Assembly: GCA_903894295.1 (NCBI GenBank)
Contig: CAITPI010000008.1
Location: 1 to 55,936, forward strand
Direction: 5' to 3'
Origin: an uncultured Acidimicrobiaceae bacterium
GTDB lineage: Bacteria > Actinomycetota > Acidimicrobiia > Acidimicrobiales > RAAP-2
DNA: 55,936 bases
Shown: positions 17,355 through 26,873 of the stretch, piece by piece
How the letters are laid out: every line of letters begins with the position of its first letter
Numbering within the stretch: the first letter of the stretch is position 1
Notes under the pieces: generated by a model
Databases searched by the model: none
Told to the model about the DNA's origin: nothing
The model's input: only the letters and a program-made list of their open reading frames with translations
Made by a program: the position numbers and the translations under genes

Positions 17355-18314
17355 TCAGCCCACGGCGGCGGTCGAGGCGTCCTGGAACCACTTGATGGTG
17401 GCCTGGAGACCTTCTTCGAGAGGCACCGGCACGACGTCAGGGAAGAGGGCCCGCAGCCGTGACTGGTCGGCCTGGGAGTCCCGGACGTCGCCGGCCCGGG
17501 TGGGTGCGTGTTCCCGGTGAAGCGTCGTTCCGATGATCGACTCCATGAGTTCGATGAGCTGGAGCAGCGACACCCGGGTCCCGAAGGCCAGATTCACGGG
17601 CCGGTCGCTGGTGACGCCCCGGAGGACCGCTTCGGTGAGGACCTGGGTGACCGTGCCCACGTAGGTGAAGTCGCGGGTCTGCCGGCCGTCACCGTGGACC
17701 GGCAAGGGCTGGCCCCGCAGGGCGGCGGCGGTGAACACCGGGATGACGGCGGCATAGGCGTGGTCGGCGGCCTGAAGCGGCCCGAACACGTTGAAGAACC
17801 GGAAGGCCAACGTGGGCAGGGAGAACGAATGGCCATAGGCGATGGCGTAGGACTCGGTGGCCAGTTTGCTCACGGCATAGGGGCTGACCGGCATCGGCGC
17901 CATGTCCTCCCGCTTGGGCAGTTCGGGGTTGGCTCCGTAGACCGAGGAGGACGATGCCACAATGACCTGGGGGTTCCCGTGCCGCCGGGCGGCTTCCAGC
18001 ACGTTGAGGGTTCCGGTGGCATTCGCTTCATGCGAAGCCATGGGGTCGGCCAGCGAGCGGGGGACCGACGCCCGGGCGGCGAGGTGCACCACGGCCTGGG
18101 CCCCTCCACCGTGACCGAGGGCAGAGTCCAGGGCGGACGGATCGAGGATGGTGTCCTCGATCAACTCGACGCCGTCGAGTCCGTCGAGGTTGCTGCGGAA
18201 CCCGGTCGACAGGTCGTCAAGGACGGTGACCCCGTCAATCTCCGGACGACGGAGGAGTTCCCGGCACAGGTTGGCGCCGATGAATCCGGCGCCCCCGGTT
18301 ACGACGACGCGCAC
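17355..18314 (-). CDS. NAD-dependent UDP-sugar 4-epimerase (WbpP/GalE-like)
   Basis: A 319-residue extended-SDR enzyme. TGGAGFIG (residues 6-13) binds NAD; the Ser-Ser-Ser of VASSSSVYG and the YAVSK motif (about residues 146-150) give the catalytic Ser, Tyr and Lys. It would interconvert gluco and galacto forms of a UDP-hexosamine or its uronic acid. Paired with the WbpA-type dehydrogenase just upstream it recalls the WbpA/WbpP route to UDP-GalNAcA. GTG 18314 lies 3 nt after the dehydrogenase stop. Confidence 0.85.
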   Translation of the reverse strand: MRVVVTGGAGFIGANLCRELLRRPEIDGVTVLDDLSTGFRSNLDGLDGVELIEDTILDPSALDSALGHGGGAQAVVHLAARASVPRSLADPMASHEANATGTLNVLEAARRHGNPQVIVASSSSVYGANPELPKREDMAPMPVSPYAVSKLATESYAIAYGHSFSLPTLAFRFFNVFGPLQAADHAYAAVIPVFTAAALRGQPLPVHGDGRQTRDFTYVGTVTQVLTEAVLRGVTSDRPVNLAFGTRVSLLQLIELMESIIGTTLHREHAPTRAGDVRDSQADQSRLRALFPDVVPVPLEEGLQATIKWFQDASTAAVG

Positions 18315-18317
18315 GGC

Positions 18318-19604
18318 TCAGAGCTTCTCGACGTTCGGGCCCGACAGCCGGTTCCGGGTGTCGAGAACAAAGCTGGCGGCTTGGGCGATCAGGTCGTAGT
18401 CAAAGGCGTCGTGGTCGGTGATGAGGATGACCGCGTCGGCCGCCTGCAGTTCTTCGGCGTTGGCTTCCACCAGCGGGAAGGAGACGCCGTCACCGTTCAG
18501 GTGGGGATCGGCAATCCGGAGGTCGGCCCCGAGGGCAGCCAGGGACCGGGCAATGACGGTGCCCGGCGCTTCCCGGGCGTCGCCGGTGTTGCGCTTGTAG
18601 GCGAGTCCGAGGAGCAGTACCCGGGAGCCGTTGATGGCCCGGCCCATGCGGTTGAAGGAGAGCATGAGTCGACGGACCACGTAGTCGGGCATGTGCTCGT
18701 TCACGTCGTTGGCCAGTTCGACGAAGCGGAACGGCTGGCCGAGACTGCGCCGCACCTTCCACGACAGATAGCTCGGATCGATCGGCAGGCAGTGCCCGCC
18801 CACGCCGGGCCCGGGGGTGAAGCGCAGGTAGCCGAACGGCTTGGTGGAGGCCGCATCGATGGCTTCCCACACGTCGATGTCGAGATCGGCGGCGAACATG
18901 GCGAGTTCATTCACCAGGGCGATGTTCACGTGGCGGAAGGTGTTTTCGAGCAACTTGGTCAGTTCGGCTTCCCGGGTACCCGAGACCGCCACCGTTGTCT
19001 CGACGATGTCCGAGTAGAACCCGTCAACCGCCGCCAGGGAGGCCTGGTCGATTCCGGAGACCACCTTGGGGGTGTTCTCCAGGGTGTAGGTCGCATTCCC
19101 CGGGTCGATCCGCTCGGGGGAGTAGCCGACGTGGAAGTCCCGACCGGCCTGGAGTCCGGAGATCTCCTCGAGGATCGGAATCATCAGTTCTTCGGTGGTC
19201 CCGGGGTAACTGGTCGACTCGAGCACCACGGTGGCGCCGGGCCGCAGGTGGCAACCGAGGGTGGCGGCGGCCGATTCGACGTAGGCGAGGTTGGGGACGC
19301 CCTCCTCCAGCGGAGTCGGCACGTCGATCACGGCGATGTCGAAGCCGGCCATGGCCCCGGATTCGTCGGTCGGGAGGTAGCGGCCGGTAGCCAGTGCGGC
19401 CGAAAGCCGTTCGTCGGTGATGTCCTCGATGTAGGAGTCACCGTCGGCCAACTGCTTGATCCGGTCGGTGGCGAGATCGAAGCCGACCACGTCGTAGCCA
19501 ACTTCCACCGCCCGGAGGGCGAGCGGAAGGCCGACATAGCCCTGGCCAACCACCACCAGTTTGCGGGGCGGGGAATGGGATTGCATGGCGGTCACGTTCT
19601 CCAC
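18318..19604 (-). CDS. Nucleotide-sugar dehydrogenase (UDP-GlcNAc/ManNAc 6-dehydrogenase, WbpA-like)
   Basis: A 428-residue member of the UDP-glucose/GDP-mannose dehydrogenase family. GQGYVGLPLA (about residues 20-29) is the NAD-binding loop, the TSYPGT region lies in the central domain, and GPGVGGHCLPIDP (about 261-273) carries the catalytic Cys. LAYKRNTGDAREAP is the C-terminal UDP-sugar domain. The details (PTPL, DAFDY) fit UDP-N-acetylhexosamine rather than UDP-glucose dehydrogenases. Product: an N-acetylhexosaminuronic acid. GTG 19604 starts 2 nt after the CapD-like stop; ATG 19586 is an alternative. Confidence 0.87.
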   Translation of the reverse strand: MENVTAMQSHSPPRKLVVVGQGYVGLPLALRAVEVGYDVVGFDLATDRIKQLADGDSYIEDITDERLSAALATGRYLPTDESGAMAGFDIAVIDVPTPLEEGVPNLAYVESAAATLGCHLRPGATVVLESTSYPGTTEELMIPILEEISGLQAGRDFHVGYSPERIDPGNATYTLENTPKVVSGIDQASLAAVDGFYSDIVETTVAVSGTREAELTKLLENTFRHVNIALVNELAMFAADLDIDVWEAIDAASTKPFGYLRFTPGPGVGGHCLPIDPSYLSWKVRRSLGQPFRFVELANDVNEHMPDYVVRRLMLSFNRMGRAINGSRVLLLGLAYKRNTGDAREAPGTVIARSLAALGADLRIADPHLNGDGVSFPLVEANAEELQAADAVILITDHDAFDYDLIAQAASFVLDTRNRLSGPNVEKL

Positions 19605-19606
19605 TC

Positions 19607-21667
19607 TCAGGCCGAAACCTGGCCGAAGCCGGTCCCGGGCGGGTCGTAGCGGTGGGCCAGCAAGGCCTCAAGCTCGAGATCGGCCTCTGCCTCGTCCAGG
19701 GCCGGCCAGTCAAAGGCCCGGGCATCGGCATCGGGGACGGGCCGGCTCTCGGCCACCACGCCAGCGGTGAAGAGCAGCCCCCGGGCCGTTTCCTGGTCCC
19801 GGGCCTCGCTGGCCCGTTTCAGTTCGTTCAGGTCGTTCTCGAACACAGCCTTCGGGGACTGGATGGGCACGAGCTGGTTGATGTAGGGGTGGGAGGTCGT
19901 GAGTACCTGTTCGTCCGGGGTGGAGAGGACCTCGGCCAGTTTCTCGCCGGGCCGGATGCCGGTGAACTCGATGGCGATGTCGATGCCGACCTGGTAGCCA
20001 GAGAGCCGGATCATGCGTTCGGCCAGATCGACGATACGCACCGGCACGCCCATCTCCAGCATGAAGATCTCGCCGCCGGAGGACAGCACCGAGGCCTGCA
20101 GCACCAGCTGCACGGCCTCCTCGACGCTCATGAAGAAGCGGGTCATGCGGGGGTCGGTCACCGTGACCGGGCCACCCTGGGCGATCTGGCGGGTGAAGGT
20201 CGGGATCACACTGCCCCGGGAGCCAAGCACGTTGCCGAACCGAACGGTGCTGAAGGCCCCTTTGTCGGGTGTGCGGGACAACACGACCTGTTCGGCCAGA
20301 CGCTTGGAAGCACCCATGACGCTCGACGGGCGTACGGCCTTGTCGGTCGAGATCTGGACAAATCTCCGGACCCCGATCAGGGCCGAGGCTTCCACCACGT
20401 TCATGGTTCCGAACACGTTGGTCTTGACGGCCTCAAGCGGGAAGTGCTCCAGAACCGGGACGTGTTTGTGGGCGGCCGCATGAAACACCACTTCGGGCCG
20501 GTAGCGCTCGAAGATCTCGAACAGCGATCCCCGGTCCGTGATGTCCACCAGGGCCTGCTGGCTCGGACCGGCAATGGTGGCGGCGGTGTCGTGCAGATGG
20601 GTCTCGTCGTGATCGAGGAGCACCAGGAGTTCGGGGTCCATGGTGGAGATCTGACGGCACAACTCGGAGCCGATCGAGCCACCCGCGCCGGTGACCAGAA
20701 CCCGGTGGCCGGCCAGGGAGCGGCGCACGGCATCAAGGTCGGTGGGCACGGGCGTTCGCCCGAGGAGGTCTTCGATCTGGGGTTCCCGGGCCCGACGCAG
20801 GGCCGACACATGGGCCGGCTCGTTGATCATGTCCTTCACTCCGGGCAGCATCTTCATGGTGACGCCGGCGGCCTCGGAGGCCCGCAGGGATCGCTCCACG
20901 AGTTCCGGGGGCGCCGAGGGAATGGTCAGGAGTACCTGTTGGATGGTGTAGCGGGAGGTGGCCTGGGCGATGTCTTCGATGCTGCCGACCACCGGCACAC
21001 CCATGAGGGACAGGCCGTGGGACCGGGGATCGTCATCGAAGACGGCGACGGGTACGAGGCCGGCCCCGGGGCTGCGCAGCATCTCCCGCACGGCGGCGGC
21101 GCCGGCATCCCGGCTTCCGATGACGGCCACGCGCAACCCCATCCGCTTGGTGCCGCGTTGCCAGGCGAAGAGCCGCGAGTGGAACCGGATGACACCCATG
21201 CCGATGGTGGCGAACATGCAGCCGATCACGATGACGGCCGGAGGCGCAGTGGAAACACCCAGCGAGTGCATCGCCGTCCAGAACACCAGGAGGAGTGTGA
21301 CCGAGGAGGCAGCCGACACGACGAGTTGGCGGGCTTCGTCGGACCCGGCGTGCCGCCAGATTCGGCCGTAGAGACCGAACAGACGGTTGCTGGCCACGGT
21401 GACAAGAATGGCCATCATGAGAAACTCGGCGAAGTGGATCCAGTAGTCAGCGGGAGGCCGGTTGCGGAAGTAGATGACTTCCGACATGCCATATCCACCC
21501 AGGATGCACAACACGTCGAGGACGACAAAGAGCAGGGCTGAACGGATCCGGCTGGCCGCCGAGGCCACCCCACTCAAGGTGGTACCCATGGAATCCGCCG
21601 ACAGCGCAGGCGGGGATTTGGGCCCGGGACGGGTCACTCCAATGTTGTCAGTTTGGTCAGAACCCAC
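19607..21667 (-). CDS. Membrane nucleotide-sugar 4,6-dehydratase (CapD/PglF-like)
   Basis: A 686-residue protein with four N-terminal TM helices, a CoA-binding-like Rossmann segment (about 175-290) and a C-terminal extended SDR domain (from about 315). VLVTGAGGSIGSELCRQI binds NAD; STDKAVRPSSVMGASKRLAEQ carries the CapD/PglF pattern with Met in place of the usual catalytic Tyr. Family members dehydrate UDP-GlcNAc to a 4-keto-6-deoxy sugar, the first step to bacillosamine, QuiNAc or FucNAc-type sugars. With the DegT aminotransferase and the GNAT at 41-44 kb it could make an acetamido sugar. It is first in a minus-strand operon. GTG 21667 is the longest start; ATG 21589 is possible. Confidence 0.85.
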   Translation of the reverse strand: MGSDQTDNIGVTRPGPKSPPALSADSMGTTLSGVASAASRIRSALLFVVLDVLCILGGYGMSEVIYFRNRPPADYWIHFAEFLMMAILVTVASNRLFGLYGRIWRHAGSDEARQLVVSAASSVTLLLVFWTAMHSLGVSTAPPAVIVIGCMFATIGMGVIRFHSRLFAWQRGTKRMGLRVAVIGSRDAGAAAVREMLRSPGAGLVPVAVFDDDPRSHGLSLMGVPVVGSIEDIAQATSRYTIQQVLLTIPSAPPELVERSLRASEAAGVTMKMLPGVKDMINEPAHVSALRRAREPQIEDLLGRTPVPTDLDAVRRSLAGHRVLVTGAGGSIGSELCRQISTMDPELLVLLDHDETHLHDTAATIAGPSQQALVDITDRGSLFEIFERYRPEVVFHAAAHKHVPVLEHFPLEAVKTNVFGTMNVVEASALIGVRRFVQISTDKAVRPSSVMGASKRLAEQVVLSRTPDKGAFSTVRFGNVLGSRGSVIPTFTRQIAQGGPVTVTDPRMTRFFMSVEEAVQLVLQASVLSSGGEIFMLEMGVPVRIVDLAERMIRLSGYQVGIDIAIEFTGIRPGEKLAEVLSTPDEQVLTTSHPYINQLVPIQSPKAVFENDLNELKRASEARDQETARGLLFTAGVVAESRPVPDADARAFDWPALDEAEADLELEALLAHRYDPPGTGFGQVSA

Positions 21668-22521
21668 TTGCCATGCCCCTGCATCGTTTGTTCGCCTGGT
21701 GAAGTCGGTCCGCCCCGACCCTCGTCAAATCGCCCTCGGACTGTTGCCTGTCGTCTGGAGTCACCCACAGGACGATCCCGGGCCTGAGAAACCCGGTCTC
21801 TCCAAACTTCTGATGCCGTTCCGCTTCCATTGGGGAAGTACTTCGTCATCTGTCGTCCCGACCTGAAGCGGAACTCCCGTGGTGACGGTGTCCCATAACT
21901 GGAAGGTGGATCCCGGACCAACTGGAGAGGCCGGGCATCGAGGTCGGAGTCCATGGGTTGCTGGAACCGGCCCGATCCGCAGATCTGACGAGACTTGCCC
22001 CCGAATGTTGCCTCCTCGTTGAAGTTCACGGTGGACCGGGGCTCGTCCCTGCGCTACCCCTACGCCACTGTGCGTGGCCCTCATTATCGTCGGGTTGATC
22101 GTTTCGATTCAACCCCTACTTTTGGAATACTTCTCCAATACTGCCGTCCCGACCGCCGTTCTGGCAAGGGGGCACGAGATTCCCGGGCGCGGCTGGGGTC
22201 TGGTTGAGGTCCGAAGGTCGGGGCCGTGCCCATCCATGAAGTACCCGGCTGCGCCCGGTTCGAATGTCCCCGTCGAAAGTGTGTCCTGGGCCTGGCAACT
22301 TTTCCTTCAGATGGTCCGGTCGGTGGCCGAAAACGGTAAGGAGACGTCGACTCTTCCTGGGGACCTGCAACCCGTCCAGGCAAGTTTCGATGTCCCATGG
22401 AGAAGAGAGAGAAGGTGTTCCGAGTGGGAATCTCACGAAGAGTGCCTATCGAATCTGGCAGGGCCTCGGTAGAATGGGCCATCGCTTCGCAGTTTGAACG
22501 AGTAATGAAAAGGGTAAGGGC
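21668..22521 (+). promoter_or_regulatory. 854-bp divergent intergenic region with the promoter of the Wzz-like operon
   Basis: No ORF here looks like a protein on either strand, and base composition is more even than in the flanking genes. Near the right end is CTATCGAA (22446-22453), 16 nt, then TAGAAT (22470-22475). This would start a transcript near 22482 with a 40-nt leader carrying AAAAGGG (22508-22514) before ATG 22522. The same 8-mer and spacing recur at 39206 and 44218. I see no promoter for the opposite operon, no tRNA and no recognised riboswitch. Confidence 0.55.
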
Positions 22522-24117
22522 ATGATTGAACCGATTAGTTTTTTTGCGGCCATGCGGCGCAGTTGGCGGCTGATCGTGGCGTGCAGTGCGCTGATGGCGA
22601 TCATCCTCGTCCTCATCCCGGTGGCTCCGCCGGCCCAGACCGCCACCCAGATCTACCACTGGGAGTCCTGGGCCGAAGTCGGTTCGCCGTCGTCCAACGG
22701 ACTGATCGGCAACACGATCAACTCCAACCAGATCCTGTTCTATGCCAACAGTTTCCAGGTTCGGATCAGTGCCATTCTGACGTCCCGCGCTGAGGGCGAG
22801 TTCGGTCCGCTCTATGCCGGCCTGATTCCTTCGACGTCCCAGCCGGCCAAGGGTCAGGCCAACACGACCAAGACGACGAGCGGCAAGAAAACCTCAACAT
22901 CCTCAATCGTCTACCTCACGGCGCTCGAGTCGACGAAGGCCAAGGCCGCCAATCTGGCCAACGCCTATGCGCAGGCAGTGCAGGAGAAGCTGCAGGTTGT
23001 GGTGGATCAGCACGCCAGCACCACCAAGACCGGCGGCACGCCAACCACCGGGTTCGAGGTCCTCACTCCGGCGTCGGCGTACTCGACGGTCCACGTGGCC
23101 GGCCCCAAGGCCAGCGTATTGGTCAGCCGGAAGAACCGTCTGATCATCGGCCTGGTGCTTGGAGTGCTGCTCGGCATCCTGCTGATCCTGGCCCGGGAGT
23201 TGACCGACAAGAGAATCCGCAAGCCTGGCCGGGCCGAGTACAACTTCCGTGCCCCGGTCATCGCCGAGGTCGCCGAGTTCCCCCACCGGGTCGGGGAGCG
23301 CCCGTCGGTGGTGCTGGCGGTGGTCGACCGCCCGGAGTCAATCATTGCCGAGTCCTACCGGAAGCTCCGGATGTCGATCATGTTCGAGGCGCTGGCCCCG
23401 GCAACGGGGGTGCGGCCCGGCAGCGCCGAAGCGCTGGGTATGGAGATGTCGATGGGCCCGGGTGGTTCGGTTTACGAAGCTCCCGACCTGGCCCATCGCC
23501 GGGTTGTCCTCGTGGTGTCCCCGGGTGACGAGGAGAGCCGCTCGGTGCTGGTGGCCAACCTGGCTGCCGCCTATGCCGAAGCGGGCGAGCGGGCGTTGGT
23601 TGTGAATGCCGGCGATCTCGAGCCCATGGCTTCGGGCGCACCGGTGGTCGAAGAGCAAGAGGTCACCGACGAGGAACTGCTGGCCGAAATCCGCGAGACC
23701 AGCATCCCGTTTGTCGCCACGTTGTCACTCCGTCCCTTCGTGGCCAACTCCGGGCAGTTGGTGACCCGGGCCGAGACGGTGTTCCGGGCGGCTCGTGACG
23801 TGGCCGACGTGGTGATCGTGGAAGCCCCTTCGATGATGGAGTTCCACCATGCCGAAGCTCTGGTCCACGCCGTCGATGTCGTGGTGATCGTGAGCGAGTA
23901 CATGTTCACCACGGCCAAGGGTGCCGAGATCTCCGGGGACAAGTTGCGTCGACTCGGCGCTCCGGTCCTGGGTGTGGCCTTCACCAAGGCGCCACTCAGT
24001 CGCAAGGAGCAGCGTGAACTGATGCCGGTGCGCGACGATGTGTCGGGCGAGGAGATCCTTGATGATGCCGATGGCGCCGACCAAGGCGATGACGCCCTGC
24101 AACTCGCCGGGTCCTGA
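22522..24117 (+). CDS. Wzz-like chain-length protein fused to a degenerate tyrosine-kinase (BY-kinase) domain
   Basis: A 531-residue protein. TM1 (about 15-34) and TM2 (about 207-225) flank an external domain as in Wzz/CapA polysaccharide co-polymerases. The cytoplasmic half (about 262-500) aligns by eye with BY-kinases: IAESYRKLRMSIMF, a VVLVVSP strand, LVANLAAAYAEAGERALVVNAGD, and VVIVEAPSM. The P-loop reads SPGDEESRS at 333-341 where GEGKS/T is expected, so the ATP-binding Lys is missing. The Asp of the usual IIDTPP is Glu, and there is no C-terminal Tyr cluster. It probably controls chain length or assembly without kinase activity. AAAAGGG precedes the ATG by 7 nt. Confidence 0.75.
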   Translation: MIEPISFFAAMRRSWRLIVACSALMAIILVLIPVAPPAQTATQIYHWESWAEVGSPSSNGLIGNTINSNQILFYANSFQVRISAILTSRAEGEFGPLYAGLIPSTSQPAKGQANTTKTTSGKKTSTSSIVYLTALESTKAKAANLANAYAQAVQEKLQVVVDQHASTTKTGGTPTTGFEVLTPASAYSTVHVAGPKASVLVSRKNRLIIGLVLGVLLGILLILARELTDKRIRKPGRAEYNFRAPVIAEVAEFPHRVGERPSVVLAVVDRPESIIAESYRKLRMSIMFEALAPATGVRPGSAEALGMEMSMGPGGSVYEAPDLAHRRVVLVVSPGDEESRSVLVANLAAAYAEAGERALVVNAGDLEPMASGAPVVEEQEVTDEELLAEIRETSIPFVATLSLRPFVANSGQLVTRAETVFRAARDVADVVIVEAPSMMEFHHAEALVHAVDVVVIVSEYMFTTAKGAEISGDKLRRLGAPVLGVAFTKAPLSRKEQRELMPVRDDVSGEEILDDADGADQGDDALQLAGS

Positions 24118-24177
24118 AGCGGCCATGGACTCGCGGGCCTGGCCTGACGGCCTGGACGGAGATGCGGGAGTGACCCG

Positions 24178-25674
24178 GTGCTGATTGCCACCGGTCTGAG
24201 TTCCAACCCGTTCACTGCGGCCATCGTGGCCGCTGCCCTGTTCGGGCTGGCATGGCCGCTGATGCAGCGCATTGCCGTGCTGGAGAACTCGCCGTGGCTG
24301 GTGAAGATCCTCGTGTGGAGTTTTGCCTTTCACCTGGTTTGTGCCCCGGCCCAGATCTTCGTGGTCGATCACTTCTACCACCACATCGCCGACTGGACCC
24401 GGTACAACACCCAGGGGAGCATCCTGGCCCCGAACTTCCGGTCCCTCAACTTCACGTTGGCCGGGGCCAACGTGCGGGGCATCGTCAACGACGGCTCGGT
24501 GAGCATTGCCGCCGGACTGGTCATGGCCCTGGTGGGCAGCAACCCGCTCGCCGCCTTCCTGGTCTTTTCCGCCCTGGCGTGGGTCGGGTCGGTCTTCTTC
24601 TACCGGGCGTTCGTGGTGGCCTTTCCAGGGGCCTTTGCCGCCCATCGCCGCTACGCCTGGATGCTGTTCTTCATGCCGTCGATGATCTTCTGGTCGGCGG
24701 ACATCGGCAAGGAGGCGATCATGTCGCTTTCTCTCGGAGTAATGACCTTCGGTGCCGCCAAGGTGCTGCGTCGCCGGCCGGGCGGATTCACCCTGCTGAC
24801 ACTGGGCATGGCGATCGGCATCCTGATCCGTCCCAACGAGATTGTGGTCTTGATGGGAGCCTTTGCCGCCGGTCTGATGATCCGGCCGGCGAGTCGCGAG
24901 GCGCGGGCCGGACTGAAGCGGGTCGGAGGCCTGTTGTTCATGGCGGCGCTGTTGGCCCTGTCGGTCTATCTCACCGTGCACTACCTCTTCTCGCATGGTG
25001 GCTTCTCGTTGAACAAGACCAACGCAAACAACAACGGAACCGGCGCCGGCTTTGGATCCAGTGGTCTGACGTACTCGGGAAATCCGTTGTACCTGTGGCG
25101 GGACTTCTACGCAGTCCTGTTCGATCCGCTCCCCTTCAACGCCCACGGAAGCGGTGAGTACGTGGCGGCTCTCGAGAACAGCTACATCCTGTTCCTCTTC
25201 TACTACTGCCGCCACAGTCTGCGCATCGTGTTCCGGGCCGCCTTCGCCAACCCCTTTGTCATGCTCTCGCTCGTCTACACGATCGGGTTCGCCTACGCCT
25301 TTGCATCCCTCGGCAACCTGGGCCTGATCGCCCGGGAGCGGACCATGCTCTTCCCGTTCCTGCTGTGCCTCCTGAACATCCAGCGGACCCCGCCCGGTCA
25401 GCAGCCCCGGTTCGACTGGGAGTACAAGCGCAAGCAGCGCAAGGCGTTCCGGGAGCAGATGGCGGCGGGACTGCTGCCCTGGCAGCAGGGCCTCCCGAGC
25501 TCGCCCCGCGTGGCGTCCCCTCTGGTGTCAGCCACCGCACAGTCGGCCGAGAAGACCCCGGCCTCCGGCCGGTTCGTTGACCTTACGACTCCGCCGCCAC
25601 GGCGAAGCGACGCCAAGGGTTGGGATGAAGTCCTGCGGAGCAGCGGCTCCTCTCCTCCGTCAACCGACTCCTGA
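24178..25674 (+). CDS. Polytopic membrane protein, possible polysaccharide polymerase (Wzy-like)
   Basis: A 498-residue protein with roughly ten TM helices over residues 10-400 and a hydrophilic C-terminal tail of about 100 residues (Arg/Lys, then Ser/Pro-rich). A large external loop (about 275-320) is rich in Asn and Gly. The arrangement, and the position directly after the Wzz-like gene, fit an O-antigen-type polymerase, but Wzy proteins lack sequence signatures and I see no specific motif. GTG 24178 is preceded by GGGAG at 24166-24170. A lipid-linked glycosyltransferase is the alternative. Confidence 0.6.
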   Translation: MLIATGLSSNPFTAAIVAAALFGLAWPLMQRIAVLENSPWLVKILVWSFAFHLVCAPAQIFVVDHFYHHIADWTRYNTQGSILAPNFRSLNFTLAGANVRGIVNDGSVSIAAGLVMALVGSNPLAAFLVFSALAWVGSVFFYRAFVVAFPGAFAAHRRYAWMLFFMPSMIFWSADIGKEAIMSLSLGVMTFGAAKVLRRRPGGFTLLTLGMAIGILIRPNEIVVLMGAFAAGLMIRPASREARAGLKRVGGLLFMAALLALSVYLTVHYLFSHGGFSLNKTNANNNGTGAGFGSSGLTYSGNPLYLWRDFYAVLFDPLPFNAHGSGEYVAALENSYILFLFYYCRHSLRIVFRAAFANPFVMLSLVYTIGFAYAFASLGNLGLIARERTMLFPFLLCLLNIQRTPPGQQPRFDWEYKRKQRKAFREQMAAGLLPWQQGLPSSPRVASPLVSATAQSAEKTPASGRFVDLTTPPPRRSDAKGWDEVLRSSGSSPPSTDS

Positions 25675-25753
25675 CGCCAGCGGGCGCCGGGAGCGAAGGA
25701 CCGTCCGAACCCGACAGCCGGATGCTGTCCGTTGGAGTAGCTACCGGTCCTGC

Positions 25754-26860
25754 CTAGCGGGCCGATACGCTGCCCGGTGGCAGCAACGGCGTCAGAAGGC
25801 GAAGCCAGGTCCGGCCGACCGCCCCTTCGCTGAAGTGGGTCAGGCAACGTTCGAGGGCGGCTTCACCCATGGCCGTCCGCAGGTCGGCATCGTTGATCAG
25901 GCGGACGACATCATCCACCATGCCGTCCACGTCTTCGGTGGCCCGTATGAATCCGGTTTCGCCGGGGAGGATGACGGTTCGGACACCCGGGACGTCGGTG
26001 GCGACAATCGGCAGACCGGTGAGTCCGCCCTCGATCAGCACGCCGGGCATGCCTTCACCCTGGGGCAAACTCGGAAAGACCATGATGTCCGAGGACCGCA
26101 ACAGTTCGGCCACATCGGACCGGGAGCCGAGAAGTTCGACATCGGCTTGCCGGGCCGGCTCCCTGATCTGGTCCATCAACTCACCGTCACCGATCAACCG
26201 GGCCCGGAACTCGAGGCCCCTCGCCCGGGCGGCGGCGACCACCTCGATGAAGCGGTCGGGCCGTTTGCCGGTGGTGAGCGCTCCGACAAACGTGACCATG
26301 GGAGCGGGTTGTCCGGTGGTGAGCCCCTGGGGTCGGGGATGGAAGACGGCCGGATCCCGCCCGTTGGGGGTCATCGTGATGTGCTCGGGGGGCACGCCGA
26401 ACCGTTCGATGTACTCGGCCCGGACCTCGTCGCCTTCGGCGGCCACCACGTCGACCCGACGAAGTAGCTGGCGCCAGAGCGCCACGCTCCGACTGCTGCG
26501 ACCGGCCGGGAAGGTCCCGATGGCGTAGTAGGCAAGAGGTCGGCGACGCCCGATGAGGGCCGGCACGAGGTACTTGAGGGGATCGCCACCGTGGGCCACT
26601 ACCAGAGCCGGATCGAACCGCCGGAGGGCCGACCGGAGGGCCAGGACCAGCCGGGGATCAAAGCCGGCGGCGGGAACGTCGCCACCCGGGAAGTCGAGCG
26701 AAAAGTCGGCCCGTACCTCAGGCACCCCGGCGAACAGGTTGAGGACCCGGTGGTCCCGGACTCCGGGCTCGTCGAGCTGGTCGGCAATGGCCCGGGCCTC
26801 CCGTTGGCCACCCCGGGCGATCCGGGTCGGGATGACGTGAAGAACAAGGGGTGGGGTCAT
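25754..26860 (-). CDS. Glycosyltransferase family 4
   Basis: A 368-residue GT-B enzyme. The N-terminal Rossmann starts LVLHVIPTRIARGGQREA; the C-terminal half has FVGALTTGKRPDRFIEVV, the RLIGDGELMD loop and FPSLPQGEGMPGVLIEGGLTGLPIVATD, which holds the E-x7-E-type donor-binding glutamates of retaining GT4 enzymes. The donor is unknown. ATG 26860 sits at the natural start of the fold, but no Shine-Dalgarno is seen; a TTG at 26932 would add 24 residues. A 21-codon leaderless ORF ends 13 nt upstream and may feed ribosomes to this start. Confidence 0.82.
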   Translation of the reverse strand: MTPPLVLHVIPTRIARGGQREARAIADQLDEPGVRDHRVLNLFAGVPEVRADFSLDFPGGDVPAAGFDPRLVLALRSALRRFDPALVVAHGGDPLKYLVPALIGRRRPLAYYAIGTFPAGRSSRSVALWRQLLRRVDVVAAEGDEVRAEYIERFGVPPEHITMTPNGRDPAVFHPRPQGLTTGQPAPMVTFVGALTTGKRPDRFIEVVAAARARGLEFRARLIGDGELMDQIREPARQADVELLGSRSDVAELLRSSDIMVFPSLPQGEGMPGVLIEGGLTGLPIVATDVPGVRTVILPGETGFIRATEDVDGMVDDVVRLINDADLRTAMGEAALERCLTHFSEGAVGRTWLRLLTPLLPPGSVSAR

Positions 26861-26873
26861 GGCAGGCGCAGCC

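Noticed and set aside
22255-22275. A GGTTCGAAT stretch resembling a tRNA T-loop
   Set aside because: The flanking bases do not form a T-stem and no acceptor, D or anticodon arms can be folded around it.
24178-25674. Calling this membrane protein a Wzx flippase
   Set aside because: Helix number and the big external loop do not suit a MATE-like flippase; a polymerase-type role fits better, and no flippase was recognised in the window.
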